Assembly: GCA_038326995.1 (NCBI GenBank)
Contig: JBBQKP010000101.1
Span: forward strand, 1-11,652
Direction of reading: 5' to 3'
DNA from: JBBQKP01 sp038326995
Lineage (GTDB): Bacteria > Planctomycetota > Phycisphaerae > Tepidisphaerales > Tepidisphaeraceae
Length of the DNA stretch: 11,652 bases
Below the pieces are notes generated by a model, which did not search any database, was not told the DNA's origin, and saw only the letters and a program-made list of their open reading frames with translations. The translations under genes were made by a program, and so were the position numbers. Shown one piece after another: positions 5,003 through 11,652 of this stretch (position 1 is the first letter of the stretch; every line of letters begins with the position of its first letter).

Positions 5003-6808
5003 TTATGCCTCGTCCAGAATTGTCTCACGTACGACTTCGTCGATCGTGGTCAGCCCGTCGAAGATCGACAGGATTCCGCTTTCGCGAAGCGTCCGCATGC
5101 CTCGCGCCTGGGCCATCTTTCGCAGGACCTGTGTGCTGGCGTGCTTAATTACGGCGTCACGCATGTCTTCGTCGAATACCAGAATTTCGTAGATGCCCAG
5201 ACGCCCGCGATAGCCGGTGTTGTTGCACTTTTCGCATCCCTTGCCGATGTAGAGCTTCTTGCCCGCGACGTCGGACAGCCGAAGTTCGAGTTCCATCAAT
5301 TGCTCTTCGTTGGGCGTGTACTCCTCTTTGCATTCGTTGCAGATTCGCCGAACCAGTCGCTGGGCGATCACGCCTTCGATGGTCGCGGTCACAAGGAACG
5401 GCTCCAGGCCCAGATCCAACAGACGGGCCACGCTCGATGGCGCGTCGTTGGTGTGCAGTGTTGTGAAGACCAGGTGACCCGTCAGCGACGCCTGCACCGC
5501 AATTTCGGCGGTTTCTTTATCGCGGATTTCGCCGACCAGAATGATGTCAGGATCCTGACGCAGCATTGCTCGAAGGATTCGGCCGAAGGTCAGTTCGATT
5601 TCGCTTCGTACCTGACACTGCACGATGCCGTCGATGTCGTATTCGACCGGATCTTCGGCGGTGATGAGTTTGGTCGAAGGATCGTTCAGCTCGCGAAGGG
5701 CCGAGTAAAGCGTTGTTGTTTTGCCCGAGCCTGTCGGCCCTGTGACGACGACGATGCCGTTGGGTTTGCGGATGAGCTGGCGCACGGTCACGAGATCGTC
5801 GTCGCGCAGGCCCACGCGGTCGAGATCGAGTGCGACGTTGCTTCTATCGAGCACGCGCATCACGACGGATTCGCCGAACATGGTCGGAAGCACGCTGACG
5901 CGCAAATCGATCTGCTGATTATTGACGTTCAGTTCGATTCGGCCGTCCTGCGGCATGCGGCGTTCAGCGATGTCGAGGTTGGCCATGACCTTCACGCGCG
6001 AGCTGAGGGCGGACGCAATGTGCGGCGGCGGCGGCATCATTTCATAGAGCACGCCGTCGATGCGGTATCGCATCTTGAACTCTTCTTCGAACGGCTCAAA
6101 GTGCACGTCAGACGCCTTGTCCTTAATCGCCTGCAGCAGCACGAGGTTGACGAGCTTTCGCACCGGGTTGCTGTCGGCCGACTCTTTTAGCACTTCCAAA
6201 TCGAGCGATTGCCCGCGGCCCTTGAGATCTTTGAGCGTCTCGTCGGTCGTCAGTTCGCTGATGACGTTCTGGAAGCTGTCCGCCTGCGCGTTGTAATGCT
6301 TGTTGATGAGCTTTTCGATCGTCTCGCCGTCGCCGATTTTCGCGACGACGGTGTAACCAAACAGCGACCTGAGATCGTCGAGCGCGCGAAAGTTTTCGTG
6401 ATTCGCCATCGCAACGACGAGCTTCTTCTTCGCCTTGTCGTAGCTGATCGGCAGCACCTTGTTGGTGGTCGCGATCTGCGGCGGGACGGCGTCGATTGCT
6501 TCTTTGCTGATCTCGATGTTACGAAGCTCAATGCCCTCGTAGCCGCGCTGCGCCGCCAGTGCAATGCTGACATCACCCTCTCGGCAATAGCCCAAATCGA
6601 TCAGAATTCGCCCCAGCGGCACGCCCTTGCCCTTGTCCTTCTGGAAGTTCAGCGCCTCGACGACCTGCTCGCGCGTGACTTTGCCCATCTTCGTCAGAAC
6701 GCGGCCGATCGGTCGGCCCTGTAGCTGATCGACGGGCGGCATGCCGCCGGCGGCACCGGAGTTGCCGGAGGGCGGAAGTGCGTTTGGCGGAGATGCGACC
6801 TGGCTCAT
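5003..6808 (-). CDS. pilB: GspE/PulE/PilB-type secretion or pilus assembly ATPase
   Basis: This is the hexameric cytoplasmic ATPase that powers assembly of type IV pili or type II secretion pseudopili. The 601 residues show a Pro/Gly-rich N-terminus (1-28), then a MshEN/GspE N-terminal domain (about 31-175, beginning RPIGRVLTKMGKVTREQVVE). The GspE core then starts with SDVHFEP (233-239). Motifs are complete: Walker A GPTGSGKTT (357-365), Asp box ITAEDPVEY (382-390), Walker B DIILVGEIRD (421-430), and His box TGHLVFTTLHTND (443-455). A tetracysteine zinc site follows (CNEC at 490/493, CEKC at 525/528), typical of the GspE/PilB branch and absent from PilT. A weak Shine-Dalgarno AAGG lies 7 nt before the ATG. 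It sits 80 bp downstream of a PilT gene, which favours a type IV pilus role over type II secretion, since PilT-like retraction motors accompany pili. No PilC/GspF or pilin gene is in the window, so the exact machine is inferred. Confidence 0.9.
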   Translation of the reverse strand: MSQVASPPNALPPSGNSGAAGGMPPVDQLQGRPIGRVLTKMGKVTREQVVEALNFQKDKGKGVPLGRILIDLGYCREGDVSIALAAQRGYEGIELRNIEISKEAIDAVPPQIATTNKVLPISYDKAKKKLVVAMANHENFRALDDLRSLFGYTVVAKIGDGETIEKLINKHYNAQADSFQNVISELTTDETLKDLKGRGQSLDLEVLKESADSNPVRKLVNLVLLQAIKDKASDVHFEPFEEEFKMRYRIDGVLYEMMPPPPHIASALSSRVKVMANLDIAERRMPQDGRIELNVNNQQIDLRVSVLPTMFGESVVMRVLDRSNVALDLDRVGLRDDDLVTVRQLIRKPNGIVVVTGPTGSGKTTTLYSALRELNDPSTKLITAEDPVEYDIDGIVQCQVRSEIELTFGRILRAMLRQDPDIILVGEIRDKETAEIAVQASLTGHLVFTTLHTNDAPSSVARLLDLGLEPFLVTATIEGVIAQRLVRRICNECKEEYTPNEEQLMELELRLSDVAGKKLYIGKGCEKCNNTGYRGRLGIYEILVFDEDMRDAVIKHASTQVLRKMAQARGMRTLRESGILSIFDGLTTIDEVVRETILDEA

Positions 6809-6888
6809 GGGTGTGCCTTATCTAAGGTGAGAGAAAATTCGGGTAGTCGTTCGTATCTGAAACTCTTGCGAATCATCGAACCACTTCT

Positions 6889-8127
6889 TTACTTGACCGC
6901 TTGCATGCGGGCACGTGCGGCCGCCTGCTGCTTGGCGACATCCGCCGCCGAGCCTCCGCCGGCCGCATTCGGCTGGTTGGGCTGATTCGGCTTCGCTCCT
7001 GGCCCTGCTTCGGCCTGCTCCGCGGCGTCGGGGTAGTTGTCCGTCGTTGCAACCATGAATCCCGCCTTCTGCAGCTTGTCCACCATCGCACCGGGCATCT
7101 TCGACTTATCGACGGCCTCTTCGGGCGAGATTCGACCCGCGGCGCAGTGGATGAACAGACTGTCGTCCAGCAACTGCATGCCGTACTTCTTGCCTGTCTG
7201 GATGTCAGAGTCGATTCGATAGGTCTTGGCTTCACGAATCAGATTCTGAATCGAGGGCGTCACATACATGAACTCGTACGCGGCGACGCGGCCTTCCACG
7301 TCGACGCGCGGACACAGCGTCTGGCTCAACACCGCGATCAGATTGTTCGCAAGCTGCACACGAATCTGCTCCTGCATGTCGGCACTGAACGCGTCGATCA
7401 CGCGGTTGATCGTGCTGGCAGCGCCGTTGGTGTGCAATGTGCCGAAGACCAGGTGACCCGTTTCTGCTGCGGTGATGGCGGCGGAGATCGTTGCCAGATC
7501 GCGCATTTCGCCGACCAGCATGACGTCGGGATCCTGACGCAGCGCGCGGCGGATGGCCTCTGAAAAGTTCGGGACGTCCGTCCCGACTTCACGCTGCACC
7601 ACGATCGACTTCTTGTGCGGGTGGAAGAACTCGATTGGATCTTCCATCGTTATAATATGTTTATCAAAGTTTTCGTTGATCCAGTTGATCATGCACGCGA
7701 GCGTCGTGGACTTGCCCGAACCCGTCGGCCCCGTGACCAGAAATATCCCACGCGGGCGGCGGCAAATCTGCTCGGCCATTCGGGGCAGGCCGATCTGTTC
7801 GAACGTGAGCAGCTTGTTTGGAATCTGCCTGAGCACCATCGAGCAGTTCCCCTTCTGCTTGAAGATGGCGACTCGAAAACGAGCCGCGTCGCCGTAGGCG
7901 AACCCGAAATCGCCCGAACCGGTCTCTTCAAATTCCTGCTGTATTCGCTCGGGCGTGATCGACTTCATAAGCGACATCGTGTCTTCGGACTCCAGAACTT
8001 TCGTCTGCAACTCGCGCAGCGAGCCGTGCAAACGAAGCGTCGGCGGCTTGCCCACCGCAAGGTGTAAGTCGGATGCGCCTTTACGAACCACGGCCTCTAG
8101 AAGTCGGTCGATTTGAATCGTTGCCAT
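6889..8127 (-). CDS. pilT: PilT-type twitching motility retraction ATPase
   Basis: PilT is the hexameric ATPase that disassembles type IV pili, giving retraction and twitching. The 412-residue product opens with the PilT-specific GASDLHLAVGKPPTLRLHG (about 17-35). It contains Walker A GPTGSGKST (133-141), Asp box TMEDPIEF (160-167), Walker B DVMLVGEMRD (201-210) and His box TGHLVFGTLHTN (223-234). SIQNLIREAK (292-301) corresponds to the AIRNLIRE retraction motif of PilT, and KKYGMQLLDDSL follows as in true PilT. No tetracysteine site is present. After about residue 365 there is a low-complexity Ala/Pro/Asn/Gln/Gly tail not found in classical PilT (344 residues in Pseudomonas). ATG 8127 is chosen over an in-frame GTG at 8145 because GAGG lies 5 nt upstream of it and the domain starts immediately after. 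The PilB-type gene follows 80 bp downstream, making an extension/retraction motor pair. Confidence 0.93.
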   Translation of the reverse strand: MATIQIDRLLEAVVRKGASDLHLAVGKPPTLRLHGSLRELQTKVLESEDTMSLMKSITPERIQQEFEETGSGDFGFAYGDAARFRVAIFKQKGNCSMVLRQIPNKLLTFEQIGLPRMAEQICRRPRGIFLVTGPTGSGKSTTLACMINWINENFDKHIITMEDPIEFFHPHKKSIVVQREVGTDVPNFSEAIRRALRQDPDVMLVGEMRDLATISAAITAAETGHLVFGTLHTNGAASTINRVIDAFSADMQEQIRVQLANNLIAVLSQTLCPRVDVEGRVAAYEFMYVTPSIQNLIREAKTYRIDSDIQTGKKYGMQLLDDSLFIHCAAGRISPEEAVDKSKMPGAMVDKLQKAGFMVATTDNYPDAAEQAEAGPGAKPNQPNQPNAAGGGSAADVAKQQAAARARMQAVK

Positions 8128-8132
8128 AGAAT

Positions 8133-8136
8133 CCTC
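8133..8136 (-). promoter_or_regulatory. Shine-Dalgarno sequence of the pilT start
   Basis: On the - strand GAGG is followed by the 5-nt spacer ATTCT and then ATG (8127-8125). It is the clearest ribosome binding site in the window, where most genes have none. It decides the start in favour of the ATG over the GTG six codons upstream. Confidence 0.55.
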
Positions 8137-8138
8137 TG

Positions 8139-8200
8139 TGCTCACATAGGTGCTGACTTAGGTACTTACTGAGTGCTTAATCCGTGCTTACTCGATGCTC
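8139..8200. repeat. 11-12 bp degenerate tandem repeat upstream of pilT
   Basis: Read on the + strand, the gap between the membrane glycosyltransferase-like gene and pilT consists of units that mostly begin with TGCT: TGCTCACATAGG (8139-8150), TGCTGACTTAGG (8151-8162), TACTTACTGAG (8163-8173), TGCTTAATCCG (8174-8184), TGCTTACTCGA (8185-8195), and a partial TGCTC from 8196. In the pilT sense direction the cores read AGTAAGCA, ATTAAGCA and CAGTAAGTA. Copies are only partly alike, so the array is old or serves as a set of similar binding sites. Confidence 0.6.
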
Positions 8201-8210
8201 TTTTTCTAAC

Positions 8211-9815
8211 TTATTTTATTTTTACAACTTTTCGCTGCTGGTTCAGTTCCCACGACGCGGCCAGGTCGATCCGGAAGACGGCTCGGGAACCGCCGTTAGC
8301 GATTGTAGCAAACTTTAGCTCGTTTGACTCTATCTGATCGGGTCTCGTCTGCCCGATTTTCGCAACCGGTCCGACAAGCGTTGTTTCAGACGGAACATAG
8401 GCAAATCTCGCGGCCCGCATCGGGACGATCAGGGTCAGCGGATTGAGTGCTTGAGAAAGAAATTCCGTGTCGATAAATCTTACGCCCGCCGATGAGATTT
8501 GACGCGAAAGACCAATCGACCGCCCCAGCGTCGGCCCCTGAACGTGGCCCGGATCGCCCGTGATCTGCGACCTGTGAATATCAAGCTGCTTCGATGCCGT
8601 GATCGCAGAAAGCGAGCCCACCAATACGCCGACGACGACCAGCCGCGCCGCGTTGATTTTTATCGGTGCAATCGCGAGAAACAAAAACACCGCAAACACA
8701 GGAAGTGTTGCGTGGAAATAGTGCGGATGCCACTCACGCAGCATCACCCGAAACATGACCGCTTGGGCGAACACCGTCAGCCCGGCAAGGATCGCCAATC
8801 GTCGTGTGGGCGATTCCACCGGCATGACAAACGCGCGGTAGACGCCCACTGCAACGAACGTGTAGAGCACGATCGTGAATGCGATTGGCAGTCCTCGCGT
8901 GACGGGCGCGAGGCCGAGCAGTGGCGCGAGCACGGGCGCGAGCACGGGCGCGAGCGGACTCATCTCGGACTCGGGCCAGCGCGCCCTCGGCGTGACGGGC
9001 CATTCCACAGGTGCACCCGCTTCCAAAACCGCATTCGTAACATCCGCGATCAGCATCAGCCGCGCGTAGCCGATCCAAAGCGGATATGTGACCACTAACG
9101 AAATCACGAAGCCACCGACACACACAAGTAAAGCTCGCATGTTCGATCGAAATCGATCTCGAGCGACGATCTGGTGTGCGAGCATCGCACCCATCGCGGC
9201 GATCAACGGCAAGGCCATGAAGTGCAAAAGCATCATCAGCACCCACGTCACTCCAAGCGTCGTCGACCAGAACAATTTGCGCATCACACGAGTCGAATTA
9301 TGACGATCTTGCTGAAGCCGATCGAACGCAAACACACTGACCGCCGACAGTGGAAGGAGCAGCGGGTTGTCCCAAAGCAGGCGGTTCATCTCCCACACGC
9401 CGGGCGCGACGACCACGATCAGCCCCGCAACCATTGGCGCGCCGCACCGCCGGGCGATCCACATGCAGCAAATCGAAAACACCAGCACGTTGGTGAACGC
9501 CTTGCTGCGAACGACCGTCAGCAGATCGTCTCCTGTCACACGCAGCAGGAGTTGATAGAACTGAACCGCGAGCGGGCCGTACGTGTGGCCGAGCGACCCG
9601 CGCAGGCCCGACGTCGCGAGCGTGCCCGATGCGTTGGCGTCCAGCGCGTGCTGAATGAGCAGCGGCTCGTCGATGAGCCAGCCGATATCGCCCGGATACA
9701 TCGATGCAATCAGCGCGACGATCACCGCGACCAAAAGCATTGCAGCAATATTGGCACCGACGCGAGTGTTCGACTGAGTGTCGTGCAAATTCTCACTCCG
9801 TTGGGTGTCGGCCAT
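8211..9815 (-). CDS. polytopic membrane protein, probable GT-C type glycosyltransferase
   Basis: The 534-residue product is an integral membrane protein with about nine to eleven hydrophobic segments between residues 23 and 410, followed by a C-terminal soluble domain of about 120 residues. GT-C glycosyltransferases (PMT/ArnT-like) move sugars from polyprenyl-phosphate donors on the outer face of the membrane. They have an acidic motif in the first periplasmic loop after TM1. Here TM1 (about 23-40) is followed by WLIDEPLLIQHALDAN (46-61) with Asp49-Glu50, and then GHTYGPLAVQFYQLLL (76-91). WDNPLLLPLS (148-157) and HPHYFHATLP (363-372) also look like PMT-type features. The resemblance is by motif and layout only; acceptor and donor are unknown, and a non-enzymatic membrane protein remains possible. 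ATG 9815 is the first start and lacks a Shine-Dalgarno sequence; a TATACA element lies about 11-16 nt upstream. It sits 71 bp after the COG3014-like gene. Confidence 0.65.
   Translation of the reverse strand: MADTQRSENLHDTQSNTRVGANIAAMLLVAVIVALIASMYPGDIGWLIDEPLLIQHALDANASGTLATSGLRGSLGHTYGPLAVQFYQLLLRVTGDDLLTVVRSKAFTNVLVFSICCMWIARRCGAPMVAGLIVVVAPGVWEMNRLLWDNPLLLPLSAVSVFAFDRLQQDRHNSTRVMRKLFWSTTLGVTWVLMMLLHFMALPLIAAMGAMLAHQIVARDRFRSNMRALLVCVGGFVISLVVTYPLWIGYARLMLIADVTNAVLEAGAPVEWPVTPRARWPESEMSPLAPVLAPVLAPLLGLAPVTRGLPIAFTIVLYTFVAVGVYRAFVMPVESPTRRLAILAGLTVFAQAVMFRVMLREWHPHYFHATLPVFAVFLFLAIAPIKINAARLVVVGVLVGSLSAITASKQLDIHRSQITGDPGHVQGPTLGRSIGLSRQISSAGVRFIDTEFLSQALNPLTLIVPMRAARFAYVPSETTLVGPVAKIGQTRPDQIESNELKFATIANGGSRAVFRIDLAASWELNQQRKVVKIK
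8922..8957. repeat. 12-bp in-frame tandem repeat inside the GT-C-like gene
   Basis: Three consecutive 12-bp units, TGGCGCGAGCAC (8922-8933), GGGCGCGAGCAC (8934-8945) and GGGCGCGAGCGG (8946-8957), encode the periodic peptide LAPVLAPVLAPLL (about residues 288-300) on the - strand. The reading frame is kept because the unit is a multiple of three. It lies at the edge of a predicted loop, where length variation would be tolerated. Confidence 0.75.
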
Positions 9816-9886
9816 GCGCTACGAATGTATACAAGCGTAAAGCAATTGAACACTGAACAGGCCGACCGGGCGCATCTGGTTTTGCG

Positions 9887-11200
9887 TCATTCCGCAGGAA
9901 AAATCGGAGCAACATCCGTGGGCTTGCGCACAGCATATTCACCCGCCATGAATCGCATCGCTCGGACATATACCAGCAGGTCGGCCTCACCCGGCGACGG
10001 CGCGACGTAGCCGGTCCAGCGCTGACGCAACCCCGGCGAATCGGGAAAATCGATATCCAATTCGAACGGCCCGGGTTCCACGCGTAGTGGAATCACGAAC
10101 GTCGTACGCGGAACCATTTCCCATTGACGAAGGTCCGCCTGACTGCTGGCCTTGGCGAGCAGACCCGCGGCCATCAAACCGAGTCCGATCAATGCGGTGT
10201 TGCCGTCGTCACGATTCAAACCGTAGCCGGTCGTGATCGCCCCGCCCGCGATCAGCGCTGTGCCCAGGCCGCTCTTGAACACGCGAATCGTGTCGATGCT
10301 CTGCCACTTTCTGTCCTGCGCCATCACTACCGTATCAAACAGCGGCGTGGTCGAATAATGCTCAGACCCGTTGACGCGAACGACCGGACGCGGAATCTGT
10401 CCGACCTCGCCGGGCGAGGGATAGAACTTCACAATTGATCCATCGAACTCCGTCGTCTTTCGCGGGCCGAAGCCAAAATCGACGACGACCATCACGTTGG
10501 TCAGCGGGTCGCGCGTGCGCTGCAAAAGCTCTCGCGCGTCGGGCCTCATCTGGTCGAGCTGGGCCCACTGCGCCTGCGCGTTGTCAGGCCGTCCGAGCTT
10601 TTCCCAGCACCTGCCCAGCAGTAGCAACGCGATCGCGAAGTCACTTTCGACGGTCGTGTAGTCGCCGGATTTAATCTGCTGCTCCGACCCGTAGTCGCGC
10701 AGTTTGAACAGTGCGTTCTCGAACGCGCCGCGCGCGTTCTGGTAGTCGCCCTGCTCGTAATAAATCAGGCCGAGATACAGATTGGCGACGGCACGTTCGT
10801 AGGGCTCGCCTCGCCAGATTTTTATTTTTTCATCGAACAGAACGGCCGCCGCCCGCCGACCCGGATCGTTCACGCGCGTCGCGTTCAATACCTCATACGC
10901 GCGCACCAACGCCGCCTCGGCCTCTTCAAAATCATGCGCCGCAAGCGCCGAAGCGCCCAGTCGAAGATTGTTCAGCACGTAGTTCTGATCCGGCTTCTGC
11001 GCGATGGCCGTAAACTGCCGCTGCGCGCTGACGGGTTCGCCGAGCAAGAACGCCTGAACCGCCCGGCGAGATTGCGGCGTGCTGCCGTCGCTGTTGCAGC
11101 CGACGATAATGCCCATCACGGAAATCGCGCACAAAATACGGCACGCGACTCTACGCGCGGCTCTCGTATTGGCGAACTTTTTCCGAGGCACTCTTGTCAA
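9887..11200 (-). CDS. COG3014-like lipoprotein with TPR repeats
   Basis: The 437-residue product has a basic N-terminus, a hydrophobic stretch and a lipobox IVGC with Cys35, so it is a predicted lipoprotein. TPR-like helices lie at about 77-105, 134-165 and 187-220; the second, GEPYERAVANLYLGLIYYEQ then GDYQNA, matches the central motif of COG3014 proteins (YExxxxxxYxALNYLxxGDYxxA). FGFGPRKTTEF (242-252), a Gly/Ala-rich hydrophobic segment (about 311-351) and ADLRQWEMVP (355-364) also agree with that family's C-terminal half. COG3014 members have no established biochemical role, but in gammaproteobacteria the gene is found next to lpoB. Here too the preceding gene is LpoB-like. The start is TTG 11200: its TTGA overlaps the upstream TGA stop, and AAAGGG lies 8 nt before it. 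A GTG at 11191 is an alternative. The overlap implies translational coupling. The family match is from memory of motifs rather than a search. Confidence 0.75.
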   Translation of the reverse strand: MTRVPRKKFANTRAARRVACRILCAISVMGIIVGCNSDGSTPQSRRAVQAFLLGEPVSAQRQFTAIAQKPDQNYVLNNLRLGASALAAHDFEEAEAALVRAYEVLNATRVNDPGRRAAAVLFDEKIKIWRGEPYERAVANLYLGLIYYEQGDYQNARGAFENALFKLRDYGSEQQIKSGDYTTVESDFAIALLLLGRCWEKLGRPDNAQAQWAQLDQMRPDARELLQRTRDPLTNVMVVVDFGFGPRKTTEFDGSIVKFYPSPGEVGQIPRPVVRVNGSEHYSTTPLFDTVVMAQDRKWQSIDTIRVFKSGLGTALIAGGAITTGYGLNRDDGNTALIGLGLMAAGLLAKASSQADLRQWEMVPRTTFVIPLRVEPGPFELDIDFPDSPGLRQRWTGYVAPSPGEADLLVYVRAMRFMAGEYAVRKPTDVAPIFPAE

Positions 11201-11652
11201 TCCAGAAACCCTTTCACCGCGATCTTCTTCACCTCATACCGATCGGCCCAGAGGATGGTTCGCAGATCCAGGTCGGTCAGTTGAAACGTGCACAGATAAT
11301 ACGCGGCACGACGATTCGGATCGACGCTCACCAGATTGCTGAACGTCGCCGTCAGCGCGTATCGCGGATTCGTCGCATCAGGTGAAGGACCGACCTCGAT
11401 GCCTTCGAGTTCACTTTCGCGAAGCCGATAAAACGTGTCGCGATTCATCACCCACACGAACTTTTCCCGCGCGGTTTTTGATAGCAGCGTTCGCACGCGG
11501 GCCGTGAAAGCCTCGGCCTGTCCGCGCGGAATCACCTCGCCGCTCAGACGATTTTCTACCGGCCTCACCACCACAACCAAAGGCCCTTCTCGCGCGAAGG
11601 TCTGCAGTACTTCCGGATCGCCCGCGATCTTCATCGCCATGTCGTCGGTCAT
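11197..11652 (-). CDS. lpoB: LpoB-like penicillin-binding protein activator (5' end outside window)
   Basis: LpoB is an outer-membrane lipoprotein that reaches through the periplasm and activates the peptidoglycan synthase PBP1B. The 151 visible residues match the LpoB domain: a first helix DDMAMKIAGDPEVLQTF (about 3-19), the strand LVVVVRPVENRLSGEVIP (25-42) equivalent to the conserved IxNRTxExID region, and a helix with VRTLL. An EKFVWV strand follows, then YALTATFSNLV and the signature YYLCTFQLTDLDLRTILWAD (118-137) before VKK. The frame is open to the last base of the window, where an ATG falls exactly at the edge. No signal peptide or lipobox is visible, and the family normally has one before this domain, so that ATG is probably internal and the gene extends beyond 11652. 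The four-base TTGA overlap with the next gene shows tight coupling. Which synthase it would activate in this organism is unknown. Confidence 0.8.
   Translation of the reverse strand: MTDDMAMKIAGDPEVLQTFAREGPLVVVVRPVENRLSGEVIPRGQAEAFTARVRTLLSKTAREKFVWVMNRDTFYRLRESELEGIEVGPSPDATNPRYALTATFSNLVSVDPNRRAAYYLCTFQLTDLDLRTILWADRYEVKKIAVKGFLD

Noticed and set aside
4928..6190. A 420-codon open frame on the + strand
   Set aside because: It lies entirely opposite the PilB-type ATPase and the start of the Uma2 gene. The - strand frame shows complete ATPase motifs, and the + strand translation is His/Arg/Asp-rich with no recognisable domain: an antisense shadow.
8143..8145. GTG as start of pilT
   Set aside because: It would add six residues lying in the spacer repeat. 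The ATG at 8127 has a Shine-Dalgarno sequence 5 nt upstream and the PilT domain begins immediately.
9816..9850. Promoter of the GT-C-like gene with TATACA as -10
   Set aside because: No -35 element at acceptable spacing could be found, so the -10 alone is not enough.
9174..10010. A 278-codon open frame on the + strand
   Set aside because: It spans the ends of two - strand genes and their gap. The product is Arg/His-rich without membrane segments or motifs, as expected of an antisense frame.

Overview
The window looks like a piece of a bacterial chromosome of moderately high GC, most likely from a planctomycete (perhaps the Phycisphaerae side of the phylum). Three things point that way: the architecture of the signal peptidase I (a zinc-ribbon insert plus a very long insert inside the catalytic domain), the TolQ/ExbB-ExbD-ExbD cluster behind what may be a von Willebrand factor A type protein, and the scarcity of Shine-Dalgarno sequences. 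The assignment is inference; there is no rRNA or other marker gene. I see no tRNA, rRNA, CRISPR array, insertion sequence, integrase or phage gene.

Left arm, + strand (1-4162). The end of an upstream gene (2-148, possibly vWA-like) is followed by a probable operon: a MotA/TolQ/ExbB proton-channel protein (324-1112) and two different ExbD/TolR proteins (1203-1718 and 1793-2263). Together they should form a proton-driven inner-membrane motor that works on something in the periplasm or cell envelope. After a heptanucleotide repeat spacer comes a 595-residue signal peptidase I (2375-4162). Its catalytic Ser/Lys pair is intact, but a CxxC...CxxC ribbon and roughly 330 extra residues interrupt the peptidase fold.

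Right arm, - strand (11652 down to 4210), read in transcription order: a 5'-truncated LpoB-like lipoprotein (11652-11197); a COG3014-like TPR lipoprotein (11200-9887) whose TTG start overlaps the LpoB stop; a polytopic GT-C-type membrane glycosyltransferase candidate (9815-8211); a PilT-type retraction ATPase (8127-6889); a PilB/GspE-type assembly ATPase (6808-5003); and a Uma2-family (PD-(D/E)XK-like) protein (4941-4210). The LpoB/COG3014 pair points to control of peptidoglycan synthesis at the outer membrane. PilT and PilB form a retraction/extension motor pair for a type IV pilus whose other parts are not in the window. The two arms converge at 4163-4209.

The spacers are unusual. Three intergenic gaps, and the end of the signal peptidase gene, each carry a different short tandem repeat: 14 bp at 1113-1168, 7 bp at 2283-2331, 17 bp at 4145-4178, and 11-12 bp at 8139-8200. 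The 14-bp and 11-bp repeats share the heptamer CAGTAAG in the sense direction of the gene that follows. No intergenic stretch exceeds 300 bp. The strongest candidates for something under-described are the composite signal peptidase, the LpoB/COG3014 pair in this lineage, and the spacer repeats. I found no clear new defence or mobile system.
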